A DNA stretch of 64,000 nucleotides from Bacillota bacterium. GTDB lineage: Bacteria; Bacillota; Clostridia; Lachnospirales; Lachnospiraceae. The stretch spans positions 62,001 to 126,000 of the forward strand of contig JAEXOU010000012.1 in NCBI GenBank assembly GCA_023439125.1, in the 5' to 3' direction. The position numbers were made by a program, and so were the translations under genes. Every line of letters begins with the position of its first letter. Position 1 is the stretch's first letter. This document shows, in pieces, positions 44,490 through 53,584 of the stretch. Under the pieces are notes generated by a model. The model saw only the letters and a list, made by a program, of their open reading frames with translations, searched no databases and was not told where the DNA came from.

Positions 44490-44596
44490 AAAGATATAGT
44501 TACTTAGATATTATTACTTTAGAGAAAGTGCTATTGCTTTAGAGGAGTAAAAGTACCCTACTTATAAAAGTAAAATCTGAAAGGAGATTAAATATT

Positions 44597-44977
44597 ATGG
44601 CATTGTTTGGACCTAGTAAAAACAAAGGAGAAGAAAGAAAAACAACTTGTGCATGTAACGTAGGAGGTGAAAGTAATACAACTAGGGACGAGAAAAAGGA
44701 AAACACTTGTTGCAGTAAGGCTACCGATGGAATCTGCTGCGTAAAGGTACTAGGAGCTGGATGTAAGTCTTGTCATGAGTTGTACAAATATACACAAGAA
44801 GCAATGAAGAAAATGAATATTGATGTTGAAGTAGAATACATTACAGATATGAAACAGATTATGACATATGGTGTTATGAGTATGCCCGCACTTGTAGTAA
44901 ATGAAAAAGTTGTATCAATGGGTAAGGTTTTAAAGACTGCTGAGGTTGAAAAAATAATACATACGTTAGGTTTCTAG
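44597..44977 (+). CDS. Small thioredoxin-like redox protein with cysteine-rich N-terminus
   Basis: A 126-residue protein. Residues 48-126 are a redox-active-disulfide-2-type thioredoxin domain with LGAGCKSCHELYKYTQ (CxxC) and the cis-proline segment VMSMPALVVNEKVV. The first 48 residues are hydrophilic with extra cysteines (TTCACN, NTCCS, ICCVKV), seven besides the CxxC, suggesting metal or arsenic binding. Third gene of the ArsR operon; likely reduces or relays thiols for the permease. Start behind AAGGAG. Confidence 0.88.
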   Translation: MALFGPSKNKGEERKTTCACNVGGESNTTRDEKKENTCCSKATDGICCVKVLGAGCKSCHELYKYTQEAMKKMNIDVEVEYITDMKQIMTYGVMSMPALVVNEKVVSMGKVLKTAEVEKIIHTLGF

Positions 44978-45091
44978 CAAGTTACAACTTATTGATGAAA
45001 TCATATTGCAGAAGTATAAAGAAAGCACTATACTGGTAAAAACTGAATATATACTGGAATAAATAATAACAAGATTAGGGAGATATTTATT

Positions 45092-45529
45092 ATGAGTGTC
45101 AAAAGTGACAAGGCAAAGGAACTTTTTTTAATGGGGTATAATTGTGCACAAGCGGTATCTGCTGTATTTGCAGACAACTATGGAATCACTCAGGATAACA
45201 TCCTAAAGATGTCCTGTGGTTTTGGTGGTGGAATGCGAAACGCTGAAGTTTGTGGAGCTGTTTCTGGCGCCGTTATGGTAATTGGGATGAAGTATGGCAA
45301 TGGTTCTGTAAACTCACCTGACGTCAAAGCATTCTGCTATCAGAAAACAGTTGAATTTACAAATAGGTTTCGTGAAAAGAATGGTAGCATCATCTGCCGG
45401 GAGCTTCTTGGTGCCGATATTTCTAAAGATGACGGAATGAAGAAGGCTCAAGATGCAAATCTCTTTCATACTACTTGTATTGAAATGATAACCGATGCAG
45501 TTGACTTGTTAGAACAACTACAATACTAA
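45092..45529 (+). CDS. C_GCAxxG_C_C family redox protein
   Basis: A 145-residue soluble protein carrying the namesake cysteines: YNCAQAV, SCGFGGGM, VCGAVSGAVMVIG, and later FCYQKT, ICRELLG, TTCIEM. This family often neighbours ABC or metal-efflux genes and is thought to be redox-active or metal-binding; the biochemical role is unproven. Fourth and last gene of the ArsR operon. Start behind AGGGAG; a short inverted repeat (ATATCTTA / TAAGATAT) near 45547-45576 may end the transcript. Confidence 0.88.
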   Translation: MSVKSDKAKELFLMGYNCAQAVSAVFADNYGITQDNILKMSCGFGGGMRNAEVCGAVSGAVMVIGMKYGNGSVNSPDVKAFCYQKTVEFTNRFREKNGSIICRELLGADISKDDGMKKAQDANLFHTTCIEMITDAVDLLEQLQY

Positions 45530-45646
45530 GGGAAGAGGAATATTTCATATCTTACATAGTTTTTTCTTAAGATATACGTATTCTCACTTTGTGTCCTGTT
45601 CATTTTTCTTCGTTAATATTATTATTTTTGTGAAAGGAGGGCATTT

Positions 45647-46171
45647 ATGAATCAGGAGTCTATTGGAAAATTCATGGCTGCTTTACGAAAAGAAAAAAAT
45701 CTTACGCAAGAACAATTTGCAGAGTTGCTAGGGGTAAGTAATCGTACGATTTCCAGATGGGAAACTGGAAGATGTATGCCTGATTTATCTTTATTACAAA
45801 TTGTTTCCGATAATCTAGGAGTAAGCGTTTCAGAATTACTTAATGGTAGGCGTATGTCAGAAGAAGAAATGGTTGTGTTACGAGATAGCATTAATGCTGT
45901 TCTTGAATTATCAGAAAGGGAAAAGAATATGAAGAAGAGGAAAATAAATACTTATATAATAAGTGGTATTTTTTGCTTAATTATTGTTATTCTAAACAAT
46001 CAATTTGAAATTTTATCATTTATCTTTAAAGACTATGTATCGGATTTTGTAGCTGGCATGTTGACTAGCTTATGTATTGTATTTAATTTTTTTGGTATCT
46101 ATAACAATAATCATGAAAAGACATTTCGACAAAGAAAAAGAGAGTTTCTCTTCTCTCAACAGTCAGAATGA
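45647..46171 (+). CDS. XRE-family regulator with C-terminal membrane helices
   Basis: A 174-residue protein. Residues 5-65 form a Cro/XRE HTH (ALRKEKNLTQEQFAELLGVS, then RWETGRCMPDLSLLQI). The later part has two hydrophobic segments (about 104-120 and 130-152) and a basic tail, so this is a membrane-tethered regulator. Start behind AAAGGAGGG. Stand-alone, ending at a hairpin shared with the convergent GNAT-like gene. Target genes unknown. Confidence 0.85.
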   Translation: MNQESIGKFMAALRKEKNLTQEQFAELLGVSNRTISRWETGRCMPDLSLLQIVSDNLGVSVSELLNGRRMSEEEMVVLRDSINAVLELSEREKNMKKRKINTYIISGIFCLIIVILNNQFEILSFIFKDYVSDFVAGMLTSLCIVFNFFGIYNNNHEKTFRQRKREFLFSQQSE

Positions 46172-46190
46172 GCAATAAGTAAAATAAGCT

Positions 46191-46229
46191 GTCCTCCAAT
46201 CGATAGATTTAGACTAAAGATTGGAGGAC
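46191..46229. terminator. Bidirectional hairpin between convergent genes
   Basis: GTCCTCCAATC (46191-46201) and exact complement (46219-46229), followed on plus by CGTTCTATTTTATT. Serves the XRE gene and the end of the radical SAM operon. Confidence 0.75.
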
Positions 46230-46250
46230 CGTTCTATTTTATTCATCTTT

Positions 46251-47285
46251 TTATAGCAATGCAACTTCCATACCGATGACACCGGCTATCTCCTGCCTTT
46301 TATCCCACTCAACTGAATATAATCTGCTGCCATAAGGAATCGTTTTCATACCATTCATTGCAGCACAAAGAGGATGATTATCCATACCTCCCCAGATAAA
46401 AAGTGAAAAGTTTGTCTCAGCCGCAACTGATCGCAGAAAATTAGAACATAGTTTTTTATCATTATCCTTAATATAAAGATACGATACAACTCCATGATGA
46501 ATGATTTGATCCGACTTTGGAAATGCTGGATACCCAAGAAGTCTTATAGGTAACTTGGAAAGCAACTTGTAAATTCCTTGGTAGGAACACATTTTATACT
46601 GCTTATATGCTTGCTGGTTTCCGATAAAGCAGCAAGCAATAATCTCTCCTTGTTCACGAATGCAGAAAAAATCTGTTGTTCCAAAGCCCTTACACTTATA
46701 ATCTACTGGAGTTAGACTTTGTTTAGAAAAATAAGTTTCTAATAATGTATCAAAACCTTCGGTGTTATTCTTTTCAACAGGAAGTATCTTTTTCCCACCA
46801 TGAAAACAATACGTTGTATAATGCCCTATGTATCGATACTCGGGCATATTCTTCCGTTTTTTCTCTAACATTGAAATTGCCAATGTATTATCATCCAAAA
46901 TCGTCGTATAGCAGTATTCGCAGTCTAATATATTTTCATGCATAAACTCATATGCTTTTGGTATAAAGGATATTTTTTTTTGATAATCTGGATGTACTTT
47001 TAGTCCTGTAAGGTATGCGCATTTTTTAATTTCACCATTGATATACTCTCTTCGCACCACGGCTCCACCAATGGCTGCAACTTTACCATGATTCCAATGA
47101 TCGATGATAACCATGATATAGTTAAACTCAGCATCTGCTGAAAATGATTCATAAGGAGTTGGATTTCGTAAATACTGTACACTAATCCCACCGTTAAATT
47201 TGCCACTTTCATATACTTCCCTTATTCCATCATTATCACTTGAATTTGCTAATCTTAATGTATATCTGTCATTTTGGAAGTTCAT
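46251..47285 (-). CDS. GNAT-like acyltransferase, two-part, end of radical SAM operon
   Basis: A 344-residue protein. Residues 1-150 fit a GNAT fold: YTLRLANSSDNDGIREVYES, then CAYLTGLKVHPDYQKKISFI with the acyl-CoA-binding region. The second half (180-340) resembles a second, degenerate GNAT lobe (GEIIACCFIGNQ). Acyl donor and acceptor unknown. It overlaps the upstream radical SAM gene by 17 bp and starts behind TAGGAG, so it belongs to the same transcript. Likely role: acylate or transfer an aminoacyl group to the operon's product (inference). Confidence 0.7.
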   Translation of the reverse strand: MNFQNDRYTLRLANSSDNDGIREVYESGKFNGGISVQYLRNPTPYESFSADAEFNYIMVIIDHWNHGKVAAIGGAVVRREYINGEIKKCAYLTGLKVHPDYQKKISFIPKAYEFMHENILDCEYCYTTILDDNTLAISMLEKKRKNMPEYRYIGHYTTYCFHGGKKILPVEKNNTEGFDTLLETYFSKQSLTPVDYKCKGFGTTDFFCIREQGEIIACCFIGNQQAYKQYKMCSYQGIYKLLSKLPIRLLGYPAFPKSDQIIHHGVVSYLYIKDNDKKLCSNFLRSVAAETNFSLFIWGGMDNHPLCAAMNGMKTIPYGSRLYSVEWDKRQEIAGVIGMEVALL

Positions 47286-48600
47286 CTAAATTTTCTCCTA
47301 TAGGTACCATCATCTTTTGGTCAACTTCACCACCAATTCTTAGGTTCATTCCCCAGAATAATCCCCACAAAAGTGGACTCGTACGTCCTAAGGAAGCAAA
47401 GCCCCTGCGAAGTACTGTCTTAGCCGATGCGAATTCTTTTCTTGCATCTCGACAAAGCTTACTTAATTGATCAGCTGAGAGTAGCTTTGGTTCAAATGCA
47501 AGCTCACCATAATTATATCCGTCTGCCAGCCACCATTTATCGTAAATCAGTCGATTCTCAGCCTTAAGTCTGTCATAAACTGGCGTATTCGGAAATGGAA
47601 GCAAATGATTAAAAGCCGCTGTATAAAAATTGTGTTTTTTTGCAAACTCCACAGCATCATGAATCGTTCGCTCATCATCGTTATCATATCCAAGTACAAA
47701 GGTCGCATAAATACCTATTCCTGCATCATGAATGCGTTTTACAAGTTCATCTCTCTCTCCTACTGTTTGGTTAAATGACTTATTCATCTGCTTCAAATTC
47801 TCATTATTTAAACTTTCAAAACCAATTAAGATAATTTCACAACCACTCTTTTTCATTGTCTTAAGAAGCTTTTCATCCTTGGCCATTGTAAGTGTACCTT
47901 GGCCAGCCCATTTCACATGTAATGGAGTAATCTTTTCAAATAGCTGCATTGCATTTTCTCGATTAGCCACAAGATTATCATCAACTAGAAATGTATAGTT
48001 ATGTTCTCTATTTTTTAAATCATCAAATATCAAATCATGGTCACGGCAATAATACTTACTGCAATAAAATTTTGAAATCGAGCAAAAATCACAGCTATGA
48101 CAACATCCTCTACCTGTTTCCACTAAAGAAACTGGCAAATACTTTTTCCCAGTAAAGATACTCTTATCAGGTTGTATATCATACTCACCTACTCCACCAA
48201 GATATACATTCTTTAAACTATGATTGATTACGTCATCGAGCATTCGTTTCCAAATCGTTTCCGCATTTCCTATGATCACACTATCGCAATACAAGGAAGC
48301 TTCTTCATGACATAAGGTAACGTGATATCCGCCCATAACGACTGGTATTCCTCGATCGCGATACTGTTTTGCAATTTGATAGCTTCGCTTTGCTGTATAA
48401 GTCTCAACTGTAATGCATACCAAGTCCGTCTGTGTATCATAATCAATCAGCTCAATACGATCATCAAAAAACTCCGTATCGATTTCCATAGGCGTAAGGG
48501 CCTTTAAAACTGCTATCGTCAATGGTTCCATCTTCCATGTTCCAATATACTTTTTTCCAGGTTTTTTCCCAATAGCGGGCAGAATAAATGTTATTTTCAT
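47269..48600 (-). CDS. Cobalamin-binding radical SAM protein (rSAM-4)
   Basis: Residues 1-150 form a B12-binding Rossmann domain (MEPLTIAVLKALTP, VCITVETYTAKRSYQIAKQY, VVMGGYHVTLCHEEA) lacking a classic DxHxxG. Residues 165-400 are a radical SAM barrel with the [4Fe-4S] motif GRGCCHSCDFC (CxxxCxxC), FLVDDNLVAN, IGFESLNNENLKQMNK and LLPFPNTPVYDRL. Family members perform methylation or other radical chemistry on inert carbon or phosphorus. It is closely similar to rSAM-1 and rSAM-2 of the same operon. Length is 443 residues; 66 bp after rSAM-3; start behind AAAGGAG. Confidence 0.88.
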   Translation of the reverse strand: MKITFILPAIGKKPGKKYIGTWKMEPLTIAVLKALTPMEIDTEFFDDRIELIDYDTQTDLVCITVETYTAKRSYQIAKQYRDRGIPVVMGGYHVTLCHEEASLYCDSVIIGNAETIWKRMLDDVINHSLKNVYLGGVGEYDIQPDKSIFTGKKYLPVSLVETGRGCCHSCDFCSISKFYCSKYYCRDHDLIFDDLKNREHNYTFLVDDNLVANRENAMQLFEKITPLHVKWAGQGTLTMAKDEKLLKTMKKSGCEIILIGFESLNNENLKQMNKSFNQTVGERDELVKRIHDAGIGIYATFVLGYDNDDERTIHDAVEFAKKHNFYTAAFNHLLPFPNTPVYDRLKAENRLIYDKWWLADGYNYGELAFEPKLLSADQLSKLCRDARKEFASAKTVLRRGFASLGRTSPLLWGLFWGMNLRIGGEVDQKMMVPIGENLDELPK

Positions 48601-48666
48601 AGTATTTCTCCTTTAATGTAAAGTCGAATGATACTGGTGATTGTATTTCTTCCAGAAAGGAATTAT

Positions 48667-50001
48667 TTATAATACAGGTATGTCTGAATTATCGCACATA
48701 ACCTCTTTTGTAAACTTATGCCACTTCTTTGCGTAGCCTTTATAACCAAGATTAAGTGGTAATGACAGCCATGGACTATGACGAAAAGGAGCAAGTCTCT
48801 TTAATATATTACCTGTGGAATAGGTTGCTCTCCAAGCTCGATCTGTTCCCTCTTCTAGTTGCTCGACTGTCATCAACTTTGGAGTAAATACGCAGTGTTC
48901 CACATCATACATCGCCCAATTACGTTCGAAGATTCTGCCTTCTTTTTCTAGTTGCATATAATACTGTGTCTGTGGAAATGGAGTAAGAATCGAAAATCTT
49001 GGAAGGTCAATCTTCGCTTTAATAATCATCTCTACTGTACGATCAAATACGCTCTCATCCTCCTCGTCTCCACCGAAAGCGAAGCACCCTTGAACGAGAA
49101 TACCGTTATGATGCAGTTTTTTCATAAGCGTAACATAGTCATCTACCTTATTTACACCCTTATGTATAAACTTCTGAGACTCTTGCGTAATCGATTCAAA
49201 TCCGATCAACAGTCCTCGACAGCCACTCCTTCTCAGTATCTCCATCAATTCGTCATCAATCCCAATCGATGATGTAACAAGGCCAAGCCATATAATTTTT
49301 AATGGGATTAAAGCAGTAAACAATTCAATTGCATACTGTCGATCCGTAATTAAATTTACATCTGGAAAGGTTACATGCTTCGTATTTAACGCTTCAATTT
49401 CTGCGACTACTTCTTTTACAGGGCGTTTATAGACTGATCTTCCAAATGCGGCTGGGTAAGCACAGAAGGTACAAGTGTGACTGCAGCCTCGAATCGCTTC
49501 CACTGTTTTGGTCGTTATATATCGTTTGGAATGAAGTAGATCTCTACGTGGAATTGGTTTTCCGTTAATTGTATAATCACGATTCTGATGATATACTTTT
49601 TGATAATTACCACTTATGTAATCATAAATAAACTGAGGAAATGTCTGCTCAGAAAATCCCGTAAAAACAACATCAGCATGTTGCATCGCCTCATCTGGCA
49701 ACATGGATGGATGAACACCACCTAAAAAAACAGTTTTCCCCTTTTTCCGAAAATAGTCTGCATACGCATAGCACCTTGGGGCTGTTCCTGTAATACAGGT
49801 GATCCCAATAAGCTCAGCATCAAGATCCAATGGTATCTTATCCGCGGTTTCATCATAAATTTTTACTTCCGATTCAATATCTTGCGGAATCATTGCCGCA
49901 AGTGTCGTAAGTGTAAGCGGAGCATAGTGAAGCGATTTACCGAAGCTTCCGGAATATCGGTGCATTGCTCCTGCTGGTGCTAGTAAAGCAATTTTAATCA
50001 T
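48667..50001 (-). CDS. Cobalamin-binding radical SAM protein (rSAM-3, divergent member)
   Basis: Same two-domain layout: B12 domain (PLTLTTLAAMIPQDIE, LGGVHPSMLPDEAMQHAD) then radical SAM with AIRGCSHTCTFCAYP (CxxxCxxC), FPDVNLITD, IGFESITQESQKFIHKG and TPFPQTQYYMQLE. It differs from the other three in having ITCITGTAPRCYAYA where they have the ETYTA block, and lacks their VDDN motif, so it may act on another position or substrate. Length is 444 residues. The start overlaps the GH3-like gene by 8 bp. Confidence 0.88.
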   Translation of the reverse strand: MIKIALLAPAGAMHRYSGSFGKSLHYAPLTLTTLAAMIPQDIESEVKIYDETADKIPLDLDAELIGITCITGTAPRCYAYADYFRKKGKTVFLGGVHPSMLPDEAMQHADVVFTGFSEQTFPQFIYDYISGNYQKVYHQNRDYTINGKPIPRRDLLHSKRYITTKTVEAIRGCSHTCTFCAYPAAFGRSVYKRPVKEVVAEIEALNTKHVTFPDVNLITDRQYAIELFTALIPLKIIWLGLVTSSIGIDDELMEILRRSGCRGLLIGFESITQESQKFIHKGVNKVDDYVTLMKKLHHNGILVQGCFAFGGDEEDESVFDRTVEMIIKAKIDLPRFSILTPFPQTQYYMQLEKEGRIFERNWAMYDVEHCVFTPKLMTVEQLEEGTDRAWRATYSTGNILKRLAPFRHSPWLSLPLNLGYKGYAKKWHKFTKEVMCDNSDIPVL

Positions 50002-51535
50002 CTCTGTTTTCCCTTTCCTCTTCTAACTCAAAGTAACAGCTCCAACCATTCTTTCGACTAAGATAGGAGGGTTTTATATCACCAATTCTCATACCTTCTT
50101 GTGAAAGTCTGTGGATATATGACTTCTGTGGATTTCCACTCACCCGAACAATATGAACTTTCTTTAATTGTCCGAGCTGGCGGCAATAATTGTAATGATA
50201 GCTTTCACATAAATCTTGATCTAGCACATCATCTGTGATATTGTTTGCTGTCGTATAGAAATAATATTGCTTTCCTTCTGGAGCAAGTAGACAAAATTGA
50301 TTGGCAATGCCAAGATGATTGCAAACATTTCGTACAAATTCCTCACTAAGCTTTTCTCCGAAAAGGTCAGAAGTAATACCGCTTCTACGCTTAAATCTTA
50401 TTCTAGGCGGATGATTTGGATATATTTGCAACACTTCAATAATGTCACCAATACAATACCGATAAAAGCCCCCACCTGTCGTGACAATTAACTCGTACTC
50501 ACCAATCGTAAGAGCATCTGCAAGTACAATCTTCCCATCAGGTATATGTCGAAATTCAAAAAAATGAGAATAGATACTTAGTCTGGCCCCCTCTTCATTT
50601 ACAAGTGGGAAGGAGACAAAACACTCCGTCGCCAGTAGCCCTTTTGGCTGAATATATACCTTAGGAAATAATCTCTTTACTTCCTCTAAATAATCTGCTG
50701 CACTCCCATCGGCCCAACAGCTTATGATCTTTAGATTCGGAAAAACCTTGTCAAAACGCATCTCATCTATAGCGGTAAGAAATGATAATCTTCGTCCCTC
50801 TGGCAATTTCTTAGAAAGCTCAGATGAATGTTCAATCATAAAGTCACATAGAATTGTTAAAAATGTGGGGTTCCATACGGAAATTAGGGTTAGTTCGTCA
50901 CAATTAAGAAGCTGAACTGAAGTTTCAAAGTAAAAGCGTTCGATATCATCCGAAAACTTTACTTTGCTATCAACAGCAAAAATTTTACGCATTAATTTCT
51001 GCTCGATTCGCCCAAAATACTCCGCATCTTCTTCGAAACCAATTGGAATATTACCCTGTGTATAGCTCTTTCCTGCAGTAATTGGAGTAATTGACCAATA
51101 ACTTTTCCCACTATCAACGCCTCTTACATTCGAGTAGATATCGTATAGCCATGGTTTGATTCCGGACTGAAATTCGCGTTTTAAAGACTCTGTGTATGGA
51201 ATCATCTTCTTACTACTTGCGGAACCACTTGTAAGCTCAAACAATTTAATCTTTTCAACCGTAAGTACCTTCTCTTCTCCATTGGCAGCACGCTTAATAT
51301 ATGACTCATAATCTTCATAGGTTGTTAGTGGAACGTTCTTTATAAAGTCTTCATAGCTTTTAATTTCTGAAAATCCATACTCTTTCCCATATACTGTATC
51401 TGCATTTTTCTTCAATAGATTACTAAGATAATCCATCTGAACCTTTTTATTGTCACATGGCCTAAGAAATTTATGATGTTGTCTTCGATACAGAAAACAA
51501 CACATTCTATTTAGTATTTTGCATGAAATACTCAT
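49994..51535 (-). CDS. GH3-family acyl-adenylating enzyme (acyl-acid amido synthetase-like)
   Basis: A 513-residue member of the GH3 (auxin-responsive, JAR1-like) branch of acyl-adenylate-forming enzymes. It should activate a carboxylic acid with ATP and couple it to an amine or thiol. Seen: NVPLTTYEDYESYI, the ATP-binding P-loop-like LFELTSGSASSKKMIPYT (residues about 98-115), IYSHFFEFRHI, and GGFYRYCIGDIIEV. ATGA overlap with the upstream GNAT-like gene and 8-bp overlap with rSAM-3. Its presence inside a radical SAM operon suggests formation of an amide or ester on a lipid or small-molecule product; bacterial roles of this family are poorly known. Confidence 0.85.
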   Translation of the reverse strand: MSISCKILNRMCCFLYRRQHHKFLRPCDNKKVQMDYLSNLLKKNADTVYGKEYGFSEIKSYEDFIKNVPLTTYEDYESYIKRAANGEEKVLTVEKIKLFELTSGSASSKKMIPYTESLKREFQSGIKPWLYDIYSNVRGVDSGKSYWSITPITAGKSYTQGNIPIGFEEDAEYFGRIEQKLMRKIFAVDSKVKFSDDIERFYFETSVQLLNCDELTLISVWNPTFLTILCDFMIEHSSELSKKLPEGRRLSFLTAIDEMRFDKVFPNLKIISCWADGSAADYLEEVKRLFPKVYIQPKGLLATECFVSFPLVNEEGARLSIYSHFFEFRHIPDGKIVLADALTIGEYELIVTTGGGFYRYCIGDIIEVLQIYPNHPPRIRFKRRSGITSDLFGEKLSEEFVRNVCNHLGIANQFCLLAPEGKQYYFYTTANNITDDVLDQDLCESYHYNYCRQLGQLKKVHIVRVSGNPQKSYIHRLSQEGMRIGDIKPSYLSRKNGWSCYFELEEERENRDD

Positions 51536-52230
51536 TCCAAGATCAATCCAATCACACGTTTTTTTAACATACTCTTATCAATTTTTGCTAAACAAGCGAG
51601 GTCATTTCCTATACAGTAATTCGGATTTCTTTTTGTAAAAAAGGCAACATCTAGATTTTTTAATTCATGTTCTCCGATATCTGCAACTCCAGATTTTAGT
51701 TTGTCCTTTACCGATTTATATTCAACAACTCCAGTATTAGGATTGTACTCATCAGGGTAAAGCTTAGTTGCATAAGTATCGATTATTTTTTGTTCAAATT
51801 CAGGCGTTTCCATGCGGTAATTCGGATAAAATTGTGTCCAAAAAAGTGGCATAATTCGATAAGTCTTGTATCCCTTGCTAATGAGAAACCAATAGAATTC
51901 ATCATACTGTTCTGCGTAATTAAACCAAAATTTTGCCCACACTTGAAATAGTTTGATGTCACCCCAATAATCTTTATGTATGATCGTATCTCCAGAAAAA
52001 ATCCCATGAATTGTTTTACCCTCTACCGTTAATTCCATGACCTTTTGCGTTGTAAATCCTACAAGTTCACCGTTTTCCTGATACAGCGAAAGACAGTAAT
52101 CTTTATCAAAAAAATCACGTCGAAAAACTGTTTCCTCGGTATTATCATAGAACTGTGCCATCAATGAATACATTGCTAAAATCTCAGTTTCCCTATATTC
52201 GCTAATTGGCCTTACGACTCCCTTCAGCAT
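51532..52230 (-). CDS. GNAT-like acyltransferase in radical SAM operon
   Basis: A 232-residue soluble protein: YRETEILAMYSLMAQFYDN, ENGELVGFTTQKVMEL (beta-4-like strand), then IFSGDTIIHKDYWGDIKLFQ, resembling GNAT-type N-acyltransferases involved in homoserine-lactone-like or lipid acylation. Assignment at family level only. ATG at 52230 has AGGAGG six bases before it, and the gene overlaps rSAM-2 by 29 bp and the GH3-like gene by 4 bp. Context suggests it adds an acyl group within the same pathway. Confidence 0.65.
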   Translation of the reverse strand: MLKGVVRPISEYRETEILAMYSLMAQFYDNTEETVFRRDFFDKDYCLSLYQENGELVGFTTQKVMELTVEGKTIHGIFSGDTIIHKDYWGDIKLFQVWAKFWFNYAEQYDEFYWFLISKGYKTYRIMPLFWTQFYPNYRMETPEFEQKIIDTYATKLYPDEYNPNTGVVEYKSVKDKLKSGVADIGEHELKNLDVAFFTKRNPNYCIGNDLACLAKIDKSMLKKRVIGLILE

Positions 52231-53584
52231 AAATAGCCTCCTCATCATTTGATTTCAATCCAAATTTCATTCCCTGCTTTTTATACACTTCTTTTCGAAA
52301 TAAAGGATTGTATATTAAATATGTTATAAACCGATATGGTGTACGAAGATTCGTACGAGGTTCTAATGCTCTTTTTAATATAGAGAATGGACGGTTAAAC
52401 CGATGTCGACAATCAAATGAAACCTCAGTAAGTTGCTCTGCAGTCATATTTTTAGGAACGAAGCTAGAATAGTTAAAGCGATAGCTTTCATTGAGCCACC
52501 ATTTTCCCTCATATAGCAAACGACCTTCTCGATGCATTTTCTCATAAAGAGGAGTGTTCGGATATGGCATCAATATATTAAATGCCGCAAATGTGAATTT
52601 GTTCTTAATTGCAAAATCACAAGTTGCTCGAATTGATTCTATTGTATCTCCATCGTGTCCCACTGTAAATGCAGCCCATGTTTGCAACCCCCATTTGCGT
52701 AACTGTTTGATTTCTGATTGGTATAACTCCTTAGCTCCATTTCGATTCGTACCTTTGTTCATTTGGGAAATACATTCTGGTGAGATTGATTCAAAACCTA
52801 TGACCAATCCAAGACATCCACTTTTCACCATGAGCTTCATGAGCTCGACATCCTTTAACATATCTATGCTTCCTTGGCTTACCCAACGTATTTTCAATGG
52901 AATCAAAGCACGAAAAAGCTCTTTTGCTTTTTCATGATTGCACACAATATTATCATCTACAAAAAAGAGTAGCTTTCGTTTTTGAGCTTTGATCTCCGCA
53001 ATCACATCTTCCACCGGCCGACAATAATGGTGGGCATTAAAATAAACCGACGAAGCGCAAAAACTACATTTATGACTGCACCCTCTTGAAAATTGTAATA
53101 AAGTAATTGGAAGATAACCTTTCCCTTCAAATATATCTCTTCGCGTTATCACATTCATCTGGGGACACGTCGGCTGTATTACATCATAACGTTTTTGTAA
53201 TTCTCCTCTTTGAAAATCGAGAAGCATTTGCTTCCATACTGGCTCTGCATCACCAACAATTACGCAATCACAATGTTCTGCTATTTCTTCTGGTAAGAGC
53301 ATTGCATGCATACCACCCATTACTACTTTAACGCCTCTACTTTGATATTCCTTGCTAATCTCATATGCCCTTCTCGCTGTATAGGTTTCAACCGTAATTG
53401 CTACAAGGTCAGTTCTTTCATCATATGGAATTACTTCCATACGGTCATCATACATTACAACTTCAATCTCAGGAGGAGTAAGTCCTGCTAGTATTCCAAG
53501 CTGAAGTGGCTCCATTCGGCCCTCATCCACATAGAGACTATGTTCACGTCTACCGATATTTGGCTTAATCAACGTCAGTTTCAT
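52202..53584 (-). CDS. Cobalamin-binding radical SAM protein (rSAM-2)
   Basis: 460 residues. B12 domain at 1-150: MEPLQLGILAGLTPPEIEV, AITVETYTARRAYEISKEY, VVMGGMHAMLLPEEIAEHCD. Radical SAM core: QFSRGCSHKCSFCASS (CxxxCxxC), LFFVDDNIVCNHEKAKELF, IGFESISPECISQMNK, LMPYPNTPLYEKMHREGRLL, then EGKWWLNESYRFNY. The C-terminal 70 residues are basic (RKEVYKKQGMKFG) and might contact membrane lipids. Overlaps rSAM-1 by 20 bp; start behind TAGGAGG. Confidence 0.9.
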   Translation of the reverse strand: MKLTLIKPNIGRREHSLYVDEGRMEPLQLGILAGLTPPEIEVVMYDDRMEVIPYDERTDLVAITVETYTARRAYEISKEYQSRGVKVVMGGMHAMLLPEEIAEHCDCVIVGDAEPVWKQMLLDFQRGELQKRYDVIQPTCPQMNVITRRDIFEGKGYLPITLLQFSRGCSHKCSFCASSVYFNAHHYCRPVEDVIAEIKAQKRKLLFFVDDNIVCNHEKAKELFRALIPLKIRWVSQGSIDMLKDVELMKLMVKSGCLGLVIGFESISPECISQMNKGTNRNGAKELYQSEIKQLRKWGLQTWAAFTVGHDGDTIESIRATCDFAIKNKFTFAAFNILMPYPNTPLYEKMHREGRLLYEGKWWLNESYRFNYSSFVPKNMTAEQLTEVSFDCRHRFNRPFSILKRALEPRTNLRTPYRFITYLIYNPLFRKEVYKKQGMKFGLKSNDEEAIYAEGSRKAN

